DNA from: Lates calcarifer
Lineage: Eukaryota > Chordata > Actinopteri > Centropomidae
Reading direction: 5' to 3'
Assembly (NCBI RefSeq): GCF_001640805.2
Contig: NC_066852.1
Span: 8,850,194-8,914,193 of the forward strand
DNA length: 64,000 bases
Numbering within the stretch: the first letter of the stretch is position 1; every line of letters begins with the position of its first letter. Shown piece by piece: positions 47,401 through 59,537 of the stretch. The translations under genes and the position numbers were made by a program. The notes under the pieces were generated by a model, which was not told the origin of the DNA, searched no databases, and saw only the letters and a program-made list of their open reading frames with translations.

Positions 47401-50400
47401 TTGCTTGAATATGTAACTTGGCCAGTTCAGTTTGCCACAACCACAAACTGCCTCAGATTATGGAGGGAAATCCAGGCTACCCAGTCCTGACCATTCTCTG
47501 ACCTCAAATGCTGGTTGTTCTTGTTCAGTTCATGAGCTGTATAGAACATGGAGCACATGGGAGTGAAAGGCACAGTCCTATCACTAGGAACTCTCTGTGT
47601 ATAACAGCAAACACTCTGTCACTGCCATTTACAGATACCACAAAAAAAGATCATTAGTGATCAAAGAGGAAACCACAGTCCTGCAAGGGGGTTGCAAAAC
47701 CTGCTGCCTTCCTGTGGAGGCGCTTAATCAGGCAAAGTGCATTCAGGTGTGACTGCACTGCCTTGCTACAATCAATTATTCTTATTCCATCCACAGGGAA
47801 AAACACATTCAAATATTACAACAACTGAATTTCAGAATTTCTGTTTCACATTCACTAAAACTTACATCACACCACCAAAACAAAAGTGGCAACACAAGTG
47901 ATTCAGTGAGGAACTCATAGTCTCCTATAGTGGACGAAAAAAGGATATAAGACACTAGGTTAAATGTCACTGTGTATCATCACATCCTTTCATGAATGCT
48001 TTCCGGTCTTTTTCCTGTGGTTGATTGGCAGGTTAACTTTTAAAAGGCCAACATGACCCTTAACATAACATACTTTAAGCATAACATAGACCTAAATACA
48101 GTCACCTCCTTTTTAGTCACTGTTGTAAAACCTTGCATAAATACTAATCCTTCATAGTACTTCACAGGTTGCAAAGTTTAGCAGAGGCCACCATTCTCTT
48201 TAAGAAACATAGCCTCTTTTCAGTGGTTGACAAAAATGTGAGAAAGCTGGCCTGAAATATCAGCAGCAGATGTTTTCAGGCACTTTCTTCCTTACTTATT
48301 ATGAAATGACTTCATTTTTTCCTCTTTCAAACTTTCCTATTCCAATCAGACAGTCATCAATCACATCTTCAATCCAGAAACTGTAAAACAATGACTGAAA
48401 ATAAAACAAGATATTCCAATATCATCTGAGAGCTTAAGGTAGTGACTAATGAGAGGGAGGGTGAAGGCAGTTGAGTGTCACACAAAAAATGCTAAAAAGA
48501 AAAAAAAAAAACAAAAACAGCACAGTGGTGCAGGTCACTCACGTGTTCTGTACTGGATGCTGTCCCAGCTCTGCCTGAGTGCCCTGAAGTACAACTGACC
48601 AAAAATATTTGCCCTTTTCTGAGTTTCACGGAGAGAGTCTGAGGGCGAAAACGACAGGTCAGGAGCAACGGCTGTCTGCCTCAATACAGCAAGTCAGGAT
48701 GAGGAAGTACTGCAGGCTGCCAACCGCTGTGCTGTGTGTGCTGTTGCCTCCTTCACTCTCTCTCATGCAGAGAGGAGGGGAGCGACAGAATCTCAGTCAT
48801 GGGTATGTTTTTCTCCTCTCACCGTTTTTCCAGACTTTGTGAAGAAAAGACAGTAAGAAAGGCAGAGTAGACCAGGAGGAGGAGGAGGAACAGATCTCCA
48901 AACATGTGGCACTGAGACTACTGGGTCAGGCACCATTTGGGTAATGGTTTTTATTATGAGTGATCACACAGCCTAAACCACCATTGTTTGAAAGGCAGGT
49001 TCCTGCACTTTGTTCACAGGACAGTGGCTTGCAATTTGATTTAACCTGGGACCATATGTGTGTGGTTTGTAGATGAGACACAACCGTTCAATTGTATTCT
49101 TAAATTTGAAACCACAGCTGCATGAAGCAGGTACTTGTACTGATTCAGTGAAATGTTTGTCCACTATATCTGAATTTTGTCTGACTCACTGATGTAAAAT
49201 AAAATTAGATTTATGACATTGTTATGAGTTCTTTATTTCCAAATGACCAGTAGGTTGTTTGTCACACAATCAGCAGCTACAAACACTCACAAAGCCAGTC
49301 TTTGTCTCAGACTCACTTCTTGATGTGAGGGTGGATCATTTGTGGAGGGGTCTCCATTGTACGCTCTCCCACACTGGTCTAATTTGGGTCTCACAACATA
49401 CGGCATGCCAAGGCCGTAGAGCATGTGGGTAGGGAGCGTTCTGCATTCTGGGCTGCGATGAAACAGGCTTCAGTTTGTGGCAAGTGGCAAACTGAGGAAC
49501 TTGGTCTGACCACACCCCTACACCACCACAAAAACTGCTTTTTAAAAGGGCGCTGCAAAGGGTTGAGAAACAGTTCAGAGGACTTTTTTTAGGCACTGCA
49601 TACTGTTTCACACCCTGCTGCACACAGATTTAGAGTTTTGATTTGATGTACACTGCACTGCTTCTGTAATGTTGCTCCTGGAGGACACTACCTTTTTGAT
49701 TTCAGCCTTGTTAAATGCTGCCAAAGCACTCCATCATCCCTGTGATTGTTCCCTGCCAGCGGATAAGTGAAAACAGTGTCCTGCTGGTGGCACTAGATAA
49801 AAAGTTAGGGGGTCACCTTATTAATTCAGATTCATCCTGAGGACACCATGGACATGTGTTGATACCGGTCAAGATATTTCCCTAAAAAACAAGAATGCCA
49901 ATCTTGGGTCTCTGGAAGAAAGGGCATTCCTAAAAGTTAGTTACCCTCTTTGGCAAAAAAAAAACCAATGCCTCTTGGGATGGGTGTACACAGTTTTTTG
50001 TCATCAGCTGCATCTTTTTGTCTACAACCAAGGAGTTTTACCCAGAAGATATAGCACACTTCCACACACACATCTGTAAAGGTGTCCAGACCCACCTGCA
50101 GGAGTCACCAGTGCAGCAAAAAGCTGATCACTTTTCCACTGGTAAGAGGCCGTAGTATAAGAACAATAACACAGCACAGACTGTCCCAATATAGAACATG
50201 TACTTGGAGGAAAAGCAAGGAACCACTTCACTTCATGTCCACCTCACATGCACCACAATGAGAGACTAGTAATTTCCAGTATACTGACCATTTCTAAGCC
50301 ATAAAAATAGCCAACTTATGTATGAGCACATTTTTAGGAATTTCCAACAGGAATAAGCTGCTGCCAAAACCTTCTGCATACATTAAACTCAACACTTATA

Positions 50401-53400
50401 AAGAGGGTGAATTAGGAAAGAGGAAACAGCCGAACCCTGGACTATGAAACAGACCAGTCATTAATAAATAATGATGGAACATGAACCCTGCGGCTGGATG
50501 TGTGGCTAGGTAAAGCAGGTCTCAAGAGATTCCTGTCATTGTGTCAAACAAGAGGCTTCTCAGATAAAACCATCAGCAGGCATGCTGTAGCTCCTGATGA
50601 CGCCTGCTTCTTGTTCTCTTCCCTTTTCCTCCTTCTGTCCACAGGAAAGTGCACTGAGTCAGACTCTCCACATAGACACAACACAGTTGCGCGGGATGTG
50701 AAAACAAATGGGAAATGTGCAGTGATGGTGATTCAGCGGAGTGTGTGGCTAAATATAGTGTTTTTCCATGATCACTGTAAGCAGAGCCTATTCTCATTAC
50801 AAATCCAAATGTTGAGACACAAAATTAGAATAAATTGTACAGACACAGGATTATTGCTCTTGATGTGGTATTTGGCACACATACCACTAAGTATTAATCA
50901 AAAAATAAATAAGAATCCATTAAAAATTCACTGACCTGAAGCCTGTAAATGGGTCCCCAGTTTCCCCAATCCAATCTTCAAAACTGTTTGACAAAATACG
51001 AAAAGATTCAGTAATGTAGTTTTTTGTTGACAGTGACAGTTGTACAGTGGACAGTGGTAAGGAGTAGATGGTTTAGATAGCTTTAGTGGCGAATTAACAA
51101 TAACCTGACATTTCACATTTTATAATACAAAAAATCAAGATGAACTGGTCAAGGTACAAGCCAGGTACAAGCAAGATTAAAAGGATTTTGCTGCTATAAC
51201 TGTTTCTAGTATTTAAAGATGATGGCAATGAGAAACGCTATGTAATTAGCTGTTATTTTGGTCTAATTTAAACTAAAACTTTATATAACCATGATGACAT
51301 ATGACATGAAACACTGGCTAGTCTGATCTCAGTCCAGAGCATTAGAAATAAGCTTCTTGCAAATAAAAGCAGAGGTTATATGTCTTCTGCTTCTGCTGAT
51401 GTGACATTGATGTGTTGCTACTGTTAGTGATATTACTCATCACATTACCATAACAACAACTGAACATATGCATACCAACATCTGCAGTGGAGCCCCGTGG
51501 GTGAGCTGAGATTGTTGTTGCTATATAAACATATATTACTGTAGATCCATTTCACTTTGATATAAGTCTATTATTTGAGACAATGATATTGCAGTAGAAA
51601 CCATGTGTAAAAGCCAAATATGTAAGCTTTCAAATATTAATGTATTAATTGTGCTTCACCACGTTGGCAGCTCTGAAGCATCTGTAAATCATCTGGGTCT
51701 AAGGAAGTGCTGTGTGCAAACTCATTATTTCAGCTAAAGTGAAACAGGAAGAGTGTGGGATTAAGTCTGTATCTCATGCTGTGAGACGGTCTCTGTTCTC
51801 CCTCTGGGTTCCCTCTTAAGTCTGGAGGGATCTGAAACTAGTACAATAAAAGACGCAAACCTCCTTCCCAGCAGCTGTATCGGGGAAGTTACAGCCTAGT
51901 TTCACACAATACTGCAAACATGTGACATTTTCTGTAGTCGGTAGCAATTTATGAGAGTTGTGAGGAAAGCCGAGATGCCAAACACATAAGAATGCCTACA
52001 GCTGTACAAATATTAGCAGACTTTAAATGGTTCAAATTGCACTCCTGGGAATTAACCTGAATCTCCAATCAAGATGCAACAGCTCAGAAGTGATATGTAC
52101 TGTATAAGTTTGTATATATTGTGTTTGAGGCTACTGACTATCATGCTGTCTTTGTATGGACTAATAGTGATATAAATTATTAGAAAGTGCAAAACACACC
52201 TTGCGGTGTGATACTATAATTTTTCAACTACAACACAGAAAAACTATTTCTCAGCATCTGAATATGAAATAGCCCAAAGATGTGAGCCACTGCTTAAATC
52301 AGCATCTTTGAGTTCAGGAATAGATGAGAAGAAAGCAGAGCTAGTGAGGAAAGTGCTGAGTTTGTGATTTCCTTCCATCTGTACATACAGTAAATCAATA
52401 GGTTGTTTGGCTGGCCTCTGGGCCCACACAGCAGGGGTTCTCCAAACTTTAAGAAGAGTTTGCAATGGGATCCTGGCTCATTAATTGTGATGCATCATGT
52501 CTGAGAGGAGGGGCTAGGAAGTTCAATTCCCTATTTTTAAGTCTGAAAGAATACTGGCACTTTGAAACTAACAGAATTTTCACCTTGTGTACTTGGCCTC
52601 AACTTTTAAACTATTTATTCCTGGATTATCAACTGTTATACCACAGAACAACTAAACTCTGACTTCTAACAGCATATAATTACAGTTATTTACACTGACA
52701 TTAGCAGCCCTCCCAGGATAAATGCCCCTATTAACTGTTCTACTGTTGATGATACATGTATATCCTACATGTGAAGTTTAACAACTTATTGGGCACAAAT
52801 CTCATCTGTTTGGCCCCATCCAAACAGAGGATTACTGATTCACCAGGGCACTCACATCCATCCATTATCTCCCAAAAACCTGCTCTGTCCTGGATTCACC
52901 AGGCATACAGTAGTAGGAGCCAAGACAGATACAGTCTTCATGCATATTTCATCTGCCTCATACTCCATTTCATCTTTCTCAGAGCCGGGCTCCCTCGAGG
53001 GCCAAACTTCCTGCTCTGATGGTGTCAAAGTTCTTGTCTAATAAACAGTCAGTCAAAGCCACGTTGCAGAAACTTTCAGCTGCTTTCCTGTCTCCCTGGC
53101 TGGCGGCATGTACAGTGAGTGGGCGGATTCCATAGAAACACTCGCATAGCATCCATGAGAACTGTGAGGGAATGAAAAGACAACCACTAGACAGAGCTCA
53201 GTCTTTTTCCACAATGGAACGTCATAGTATAAATGACACTGAGTAGAATTACTGTCCAACCCAATAGGAGTGTTCCCTACCCACTATGTCTTTCAAGTAT
53301 AAAACTGTACACAGACTTGTGGCATGAGAGCTATTTGATGTGCACTGTGGGTGTGTTCAATTTATCTTGTATGACCAAAAAAAGATTACAATGGATCAGA

Positions 53401-54870
53401 TATCTTTCAGCTGCCAAGCAAACATTTTTACAACACTCCCAACACATCTGTATACGTCACAGTTGTAAACCTGCTTGTCCTGTTTAAGTCAATAATATCA
53501 CATCATCTGTCTTGCCTGCCCATAATACCTCTACAAGTCATGCTCTCAGGCAACAAATGAGGCAAAAAGAAGTGTGACGTTCATGTGTAAAGGCCATATC
53601 TCTGCTGTGCTGAAGTGGCCCAGATGACCCATTTACAGAAACAGCAGCATTCCTTGTAGCCAGTGAGTTAGGCTGTGATGTTTGTCAAGTATGCAGTCTG
53701 TTTCCTGGACGTTACCGAATTAAAAACAGAAGTGCAGGAAAAAGATGCTTGGAGCTGCCTTCCTTCGCAGCTAACTTATACACCTCTCAGACAGAAAGCA
53801 CTGCTGTGCTAGTGTAACATATTTTTCTCCACTGCTGGCCTTTTGGTAGATGACGCTTGAGAGGGGAAAAAAAAGAGAGAAGGTAGCCTGGCAAAGATGT
53901 GGAGGCTGGGAACCATCCGAGCCTTTGCAAAACAACAGGTTTGAGTTAAAATATCACAGTATCAGAATTAGGTGCAACCTGCTGACAGAGCAATGAGCAA
54001 CCTAACATTCTGTCAGAAATATGGGTATTTCTACTTATTCAACTGACTCAATGCCACACTAGTTATCATTCCTGCTCCAATCAGTTCATCTCCTCTTATC
54101 TTCTCAATTAAAGCCTCTTCCACTGCAGTAAAGGACGTGCCACTCCAACTGTATGCAGACCAGACCTTGCCTCTTGAGGATAGATAACAACTCTTTCTTC
54201 TAAGATCACACTGAGTGCTTTCCCTGAACGTGTGAGTAAGAGTGAGAAAGAAAGCTGACTGGCCACAACAGGCTGAGAACTGTGTTTCTGACGATTTCTG
54301 TATTTTCCTCAGATCCTCAAAACGAAGAGTGGTGAGAGCTGGTCTTAATACAAACAAGAAGGTTGACATTCAAACAAACGAGTGCTAACAGACCTCAGAG
54401 CATACTCCCTGCTGTGCTGTGGTCCACCGGGCAGACCTGCAGCTCAGGAATCATGAACCACACTTTTAGACCCTCTTTCTGGTACCAGATCTACCACCAA
54501 TCAGGCTAGGGCATATTTACATTATCTATTCACCACTCATTATGAATCATTCCACAAGATCTTCACCTGATAATGTATCCCAGGGAAATTGTTGCCAGGT
54601 TAATCCCTTTATAAACCTGCATTCAGTCTTTGAACTTTGCGCACTTGTTGCCGACTGCACAGACTTCCAAAACTGCCCCACCAGCCAGCAGGAAATCCTC
54701 TATCTAGTCTTCAATTTGTTTAGAGATACGATCATTTCCACATCAAACAACATTTTATATCAACAGAGACTGCTGCGTATCTTCACTCAAGCTGAAATTT
54801 GATCATAAAACCATTTTATAAATGAGGCCATTTACACTGTGAAGAGACTGGCAGAATATTTTCAACATAT
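44498..54870 (-). other. specc1 intron 1, downstream part
   Basis: About 10 kb without a convincing exon apart from the weak candidate at 48.54-48.80 kb. It includes small A-rich runs near 48500. Open frames of up to 144 codons exist but show no recognisable features. Confidence 0.5.
48543..48800 (-). other. possible alternative noncoding first exon of specc1
   Basis: The stretch is richer in GC and CpG than its surroundings and, read on the minus strand, ends in ACAC|GTGAGT, a perfect extended donor. It lies upstream of the ATG exon in the 14-kb first intron, so it could be a second untranslated first exon. No acceptor-like start or clear initiator was found, and the 5' end is a guess. Weak support. 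Confidence 0.2.
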
Positions 54871-55167
54871 GGAGCGGCTGTGGCTCAGGAGGTAGAGCAG
54901 TTGCCCACCAATCAGAAGGTGGGTTCGATTCCCGGCTCCTCCAGACCGCATGCCGAAGTATCCTTGGGCAAGATACTGAACCCCAAATTGCCTCTGATGT
55001 GTGTCATCGGTGTGTGAATGTGTGTGTCTGCGTTAAAAAGCAAATTGTATAGAACAAGTGCTGTATGAATGTGTGTGAATGGGGGAAATGTGAGCTGTAG
55101 TGTGAAGCACTTTGAGTGGTCGAAAAGACTAGAAAAGCGCTATTTAAGTACAGTCCATTTACCATTT
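54871..55167 (+). mobile_element. tRNA-derived SINE with target-site duplication
   Basis: The head is tRNA-like, with A box TGGCTCAGGAGG near 54881 and a perfect B box GGTTCGATTCC at 54922-54932. A tRNA-unrelated body and a 3' part ending AAAAGCGCTATTTAAGTACA then GTCCATTTACCATT follow. The flanking hexamer ACATAT at 54865-54870 and 55168-55173 is a plausible target-site duplication. Layout matches a SINE family common in spiny-rayed fishes. It is an RNA polymerase III type element, not a functional tRNA gene. Confidence 0.85.
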
Positions 55168-55173
55168 ACATAT

Positions 55174-58100
55174 GCACAACATTGTTGCTCCTCCAACAAA
55201 AAATAAAAACACAGTCCCTCCACACTGACAGATCATTACAGGGTGACACAACACAGCAACTAATGGACTTGATGAACTCAGCACCCACAGGCTCAGGTGC
55301 AGCATCAGGTTCAGGAGGACAGCCAGGAGGTTAAAACTGGTCCAGCTCTGTGACCTCTTTGATCCTCTTCTTCATTACTGTGGGGTCATGTGTGCGTTCT
55401 GGTAAAGATGGGCTTCCCACCTATGTGACTGTGTCATGCTGGCATTTTTAATCTCTTTCTCAATCCCTACTCCCTAAAATCCTCACCAAAAATCCCTGCC
55501 CTGTCTCCTGAAATTATCAAACTGAGCCAGGTGACTATGCCTTCACACATACACACAGACACACACACAGTTCTGGTTCTCCAACCCCACAATGCATTTT
55601 GAGATAAACTGGCATTACCTTGCACAATTCAAGGGTGTACATACTATTTAAAAGTAAGGATACATAAACAACTAAATGATGATTAATTAATGAGAGGCAT
55701 ATCCACTTGTATATGAAAATGACTGTATTTGTACACAGCTTTTAGACTTTCTTGTTTCTTATGTTGGAGTACTACATGTTAGGAAAGTGTTTATTTCCCC
55801 CATTCCTTAGACAGTGCGACCCAGACTGATGTCTTACAGTTACATTGAGACCACAGGTCATTATTATGCTGGTATCTCCTGCTATAGAGAGCAGCTAGGT
55901 AGTGAATTCAGCATATGAGCATCTGACTCACAGTAGAGCACTATATCACTGCAGTATCTGCCTTTCACCCTCCTTACCAGAGCTGGACAAGGTCATTCTA
56001 AATGTATTTACCCCACCCCCACTATTATTGCATATGTCACTTACAGCATGTGGATGAAGAACTCCAGTGCTTCTGCTTCACAAAAGTGAATCCAGGACAC
56101 CAACACTGGTAGGACATACTCCTGAGTGTGTGGGACAACACCGACAGGAGACTCTGAATTCCTCTTTGAACGTCACACATTCACATACATTTAAATTCTT
56201 CCCAGTGAGCACAGTGGTCAAGGAGATCACCAGGTATCATTTTCTGCCAGAAAAAAACAAGCCATACAATCTCTGTACAACTACACATGGGTACTCCCCA
56301 CATATCCCCTGTCTATTAATAGCAAGCCAATGACAGAAACTGCCTGGATAATGAGTTGAACAGAGGATGAAAGCAGCTATAGAGAGAACAGGCGAGGGGA
56401 GACTCAGTGCTCTAGGCTCTACAAGGACATCAGGTAAGAGTGCCTGTGTCTTTTCCTCCATCACTGGCAAACACAGTGGTTAATCAATAATAAACTCAAA
56501 CAGACAGATTGCAAATCTGGCAATCCTATTAGATGCTGTCAGATGTCTTTGTGTAATTTTCTTGGCTGTAAACACTCTTACAAAAGACATCACAGACACC
56601 TCTACATGCCACCATCCAGCAGTAAACGTTAAACTAGATGTATCCAGAGCTTAGAGCTGTCTGACTGATGATCATCACACTGACACAAGACCAGCCTCCC
56701 TTAATGCTATCCAGCATAGCCTGTCCTGAACACAGCCCCAAAGCCAAAGACAGATTCCCCAACTATTTCTCCTTCTTGGATGGTTAACCATGAGAAAAAC
56801 AAGGCTGTAATTACCTACAAACAACATCCACACTGACTGCATCATAACTGACTGGTGCACTGCTTGCATTTGAACTCTGTTTCCTCCTGCCATGATCACA
56901 AGGAACAGAAGAAAGTGAAAGCTGTCATTTGTTGCCCACTTGGCTTCTGCCAAAGGACCCATGCATGTACCATTGCAAGGATGGTCTCCTCTATAAACAC
57001 GAAACTACAACATAAGCTCTTCAATTAGGATATTTTACAATTTAACCTTCCCTTTTGTCATTATTGACACGTCCAATTATGCTGCACAGCAAGCCGTGGC
57101 AAAAATAGCAATGGTATTTTATTCAAGCAAGTGTTTCTGTTACACTTAGGTAATGCAGTTTACAAGTAAATGTTCTGTGGCAAGAACAGAATTACGCACA
57201 GTAGCTCAGTCAGGATAATTTTCCATAATGAAGCATTTAAGGACCTATTTAAGACATAAACAACAAACTTTCACAGATAACTTTGCTAAACACAACAAAG
57301 CCTCGTTTGACTGCTTCACATGGCAGTAATCTAATGAAGAACAAATGGCTGGCTGATCATGTGAAGAAAACCCGCTTGCAGCACACTGAATAGGTTCCAA
57401 GAAAAACATTCGCAGTTCACTGAAAAGGTTCCAAATTTCACATTTTGCAGCCAATGCAGCAAAATGTGAAATTTACATAACACACAGGGAAACCTAAGCA
57501 GCACAGCTAATTTGGTAAATACATTTATATCTTCATCTGCCAGTAGATTCACAGGTTTCCATCAGGGAGGAAAGACTGAGAATCGTATGCAAGAAGCAGG
57601 TGTTAAAGAGTCCTTAGCTATTGTATATAAAGATCGAAAAGGAAACTTCTCATTCAAGTCTTGCAATGTTCAAAACATTTAGCATTGTAAATGTGAAAAA
57701 TCCAGGTAAATTAAAAAGTATCTTTTAAAGCTTTGTTTTGGTTTCCTGTCAATTTTTAAGTGAAGTGGGGGGCTGCATTGTGCCTTCAGTATTTTAAAAA
57801 TCCTGGCTACAGCTTTGATAGAGTTTGGGCTGCAGTATTTTCACTGACCTGCCGAGTTAACTTGACATGTCCCACACAGGAGAAAATTCATAGTTGTCGG
57901 ATGAAACGCTACCAGACATCCCTTAGCAATGACAACACTACCCCTGTATTAAGAATTTTACTCATAACCGTGATGAAGTAAGAACTGAGCCTGTAAAATT
58001 GAATTATAAATTTACATCGCAGATGGGGAGTATTGATTGAGGAAGGATCCTGTTGAACTCACGACTGGTGCAACGTTAGCAAGTGGATCACAAAAATTCA

Positions 58101-58547
58101 GGATGTATGTCTGAAGCCATGTAAAATGGAAAATAACATATTGTATGCGTCGATGTTATTCGACTTTCTCTTGCCTGACATTACAGTCATACAGTGACAC
58201 ATTCATTTAGTGTGAAGACGTGTCCTTTGGCTAATTTAATGACAAACGTTGTCGTCGTATCGGGAAAGACACGTCTGCTTCAAAATGACTTAGTCATTAA
58301 ATTAAAGGAACAGAGACGTCCTCTGTGGCTTAACGCTGCTAACAAACAGGCTGTCATCAAAGTCAGTTTGGCGTCTCCGTCAATTGGTCAAACCAACTGA
58401 TCCCGAGCGACTCTCCCTTTATTTCCACTGACAACACAGTTAACAAAGCGTTAACAGTAAAGTTTACATATTTCAACCCGACGAATTTGTGAAAAAAGAA
58501 TAAATGCTCTCAAAACAAATGAGTATTAGCCACTAGCTTTAGCTCAC
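55174..58547 (-). other. specc1 intron 1, upstream part
   Basis: Between the SINE and exon 1 there is no supported exon. A short Gly/Ser-rich open end at 55236-55334 is discussed under findings. The last 400 bases before exon 1 are AT-rich with scattered CpGs. Confidence 0.5.
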
Positions 58548-58660
58548 CTGTTCAGTTTCGCTGCGGTGCTGCTGTTGTTTGGTCAAGATGATGCTGCTGC
58601 TGCTGCCGCCACACGCACGCGACTCATTAAAGTGTCACCACCACCGGAGCCGATAGGCGG
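58548..58660 (-). other. specc1: specc1 noncoding first exon (5' UTR), 5' end approximate
   Basis: Read on the minus strand this GC-rich, CpG-containing stretch has a (CAG)n run, no ATG, and ends in CAG followed by a strong donor, GTGAGC (intron begins at 58547). The ATG exon at 44.3-44.5 kb has an acceptor 23 nt before its ATG, so an upstream noncoding exon is required. This is the best candidate, on the correct strand and beside a promoter motif. The 5' limit (about 58.64-58.69 kb) is a guess because no initiator is obvious. Inference, well supported. Confidence 0.65.
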
Positions 58661-58702
58661 AGTGCGTGAAACGAGTTTGGCGCAGTGTTCGGAGAGATTT
58701 CT

Positions 58703-58714
58703 GGGAAATGTAGT
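58703..58714 (-). promoter_or_regulatory. ZNF143/SBS-type promoter motif
   Basis: Read on the minus strand this is ACTACATTTCCC followed by AGA, matching the vertebrate promoter motif ACTACANNTCCC bound by ZNF143. It lies just upstream of specc1 exon 1 and about 565 nt before the timm22 ATG, so it may serve either or both divergent genes. The motif is seen; its role is inferred. Confidence 0.55.
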
Positions 58715-58719
58715 CTTTC

Positions 58720-59278
58720 TATTGAGAGGTTAGAGGAGAGAAAATGTAAGAAAAAAACAGAGAAAATGCAGTACACGTACCTATTTTAACTACCAATTTA
58801 AGTATCTACTCCATGACCAAACTATAAATGAGATGTTAATATATATATCCGGTATGTACAGTACCTGAATGCTCAATATTTAAAAAATGATGGCTGATAA
58901 TGTCCTCTGTGTATTGATGTGTATTGGTGAAGTGGATAACATATAAAAACATTCAGTATAACGTGTATAAGAAGTTTAAAAAAAACGTTGTATAACCTGC
59001 ATAGACTACAGGTCTGTTGTTGAAGTAACGTGGGCAGGTTGACCTTAGTGTCGAATGTGCTGACAAGAAATCGAGATGAGAGCATATGAACATTTTTTTA
59101 AGTGAAAAAGCTCAAAATATATGTTGTTGCTTCTGTTCATTAGTGTAATTATCTAAATGTATATTGTTTGTAATGTTTATTTGTGTTTCCATTATTTCCG
59201 CTCTGATAGTAGAAATTTGACGAATCTGCAGCCGCTTGTCGTTGACTACATTAACCTAAAGCACTGTCATTGAGAAAC
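58720..59278. promoter_or_regulatory. intergenic region between divergent specc1 and timm22
   Basis: About 560-600 bases separate the two head-to-head genes. The specc1 side is GC-rich with several CpGs; the middle is AT-rich. No clear TATA box is placed well for either gene. The timm22 5' UTR must lie in the last part, probably within 59.2-59.28 kb. A shared bidirectional promoter is possible but not demonstrable here. Confidence 0.4.
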
Positions 59279-59537
59279 ATGGCCGCCTCCAGTGGTGCTG
59301 CAAACGTTGCTGCCTCCGACTCACAAGGTCCAACTTCGGCTGGTCCGGGTCCGGATAGCCCACCGATTCAGTACAGTATGATCCTGGACCATCTTATCGG
59401 GGACAAGAGGCCCGTAAAGGACCTGAACCCTGCCGTAATGGGAGGGCTGCCGGTGCCTCCTAAAAGCGACGAGCAGAAGATGATCGAGAGGGGAATGGAG
59501 AGCTGCGCCTTCAAGTCTGTTCTGGCCTGTGTGGGAG
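59279..59537 (+). CDS. timm22: timm22 exon 1
   Basis: This exon holds 86 codons plus one base and ends GGAG|GTTAGT (phase 1). It contains the start codon, the disordered N terminus and the first half of the first membrane segment, including Cys76 in MESCAFKSVL. Confidence 0.95.

Noticed and set aside
49336..49623. 95-codon minus-strand frame, Pro/Cys/His-rich
   Set aside because: No matching splice sites or family features; possibly an unidentified repeat, but not supportable.
50500..50934. 144-codon plus-strand frame
   Set aside because: Composition and content are intron-like and nothing is recognisable.
54031..54802. Minus- and plus-strand frames of 112 and 86 codons suggesting a retroelement remnant
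   Set aside because: No reverse transcriptase, integrase or envelope motif could be found.
54871..54943. tRNA gene
   Set aside because: A and B boxes are present, but the sequence continues into a SINE body and tail and the cloverleaf is not complete.
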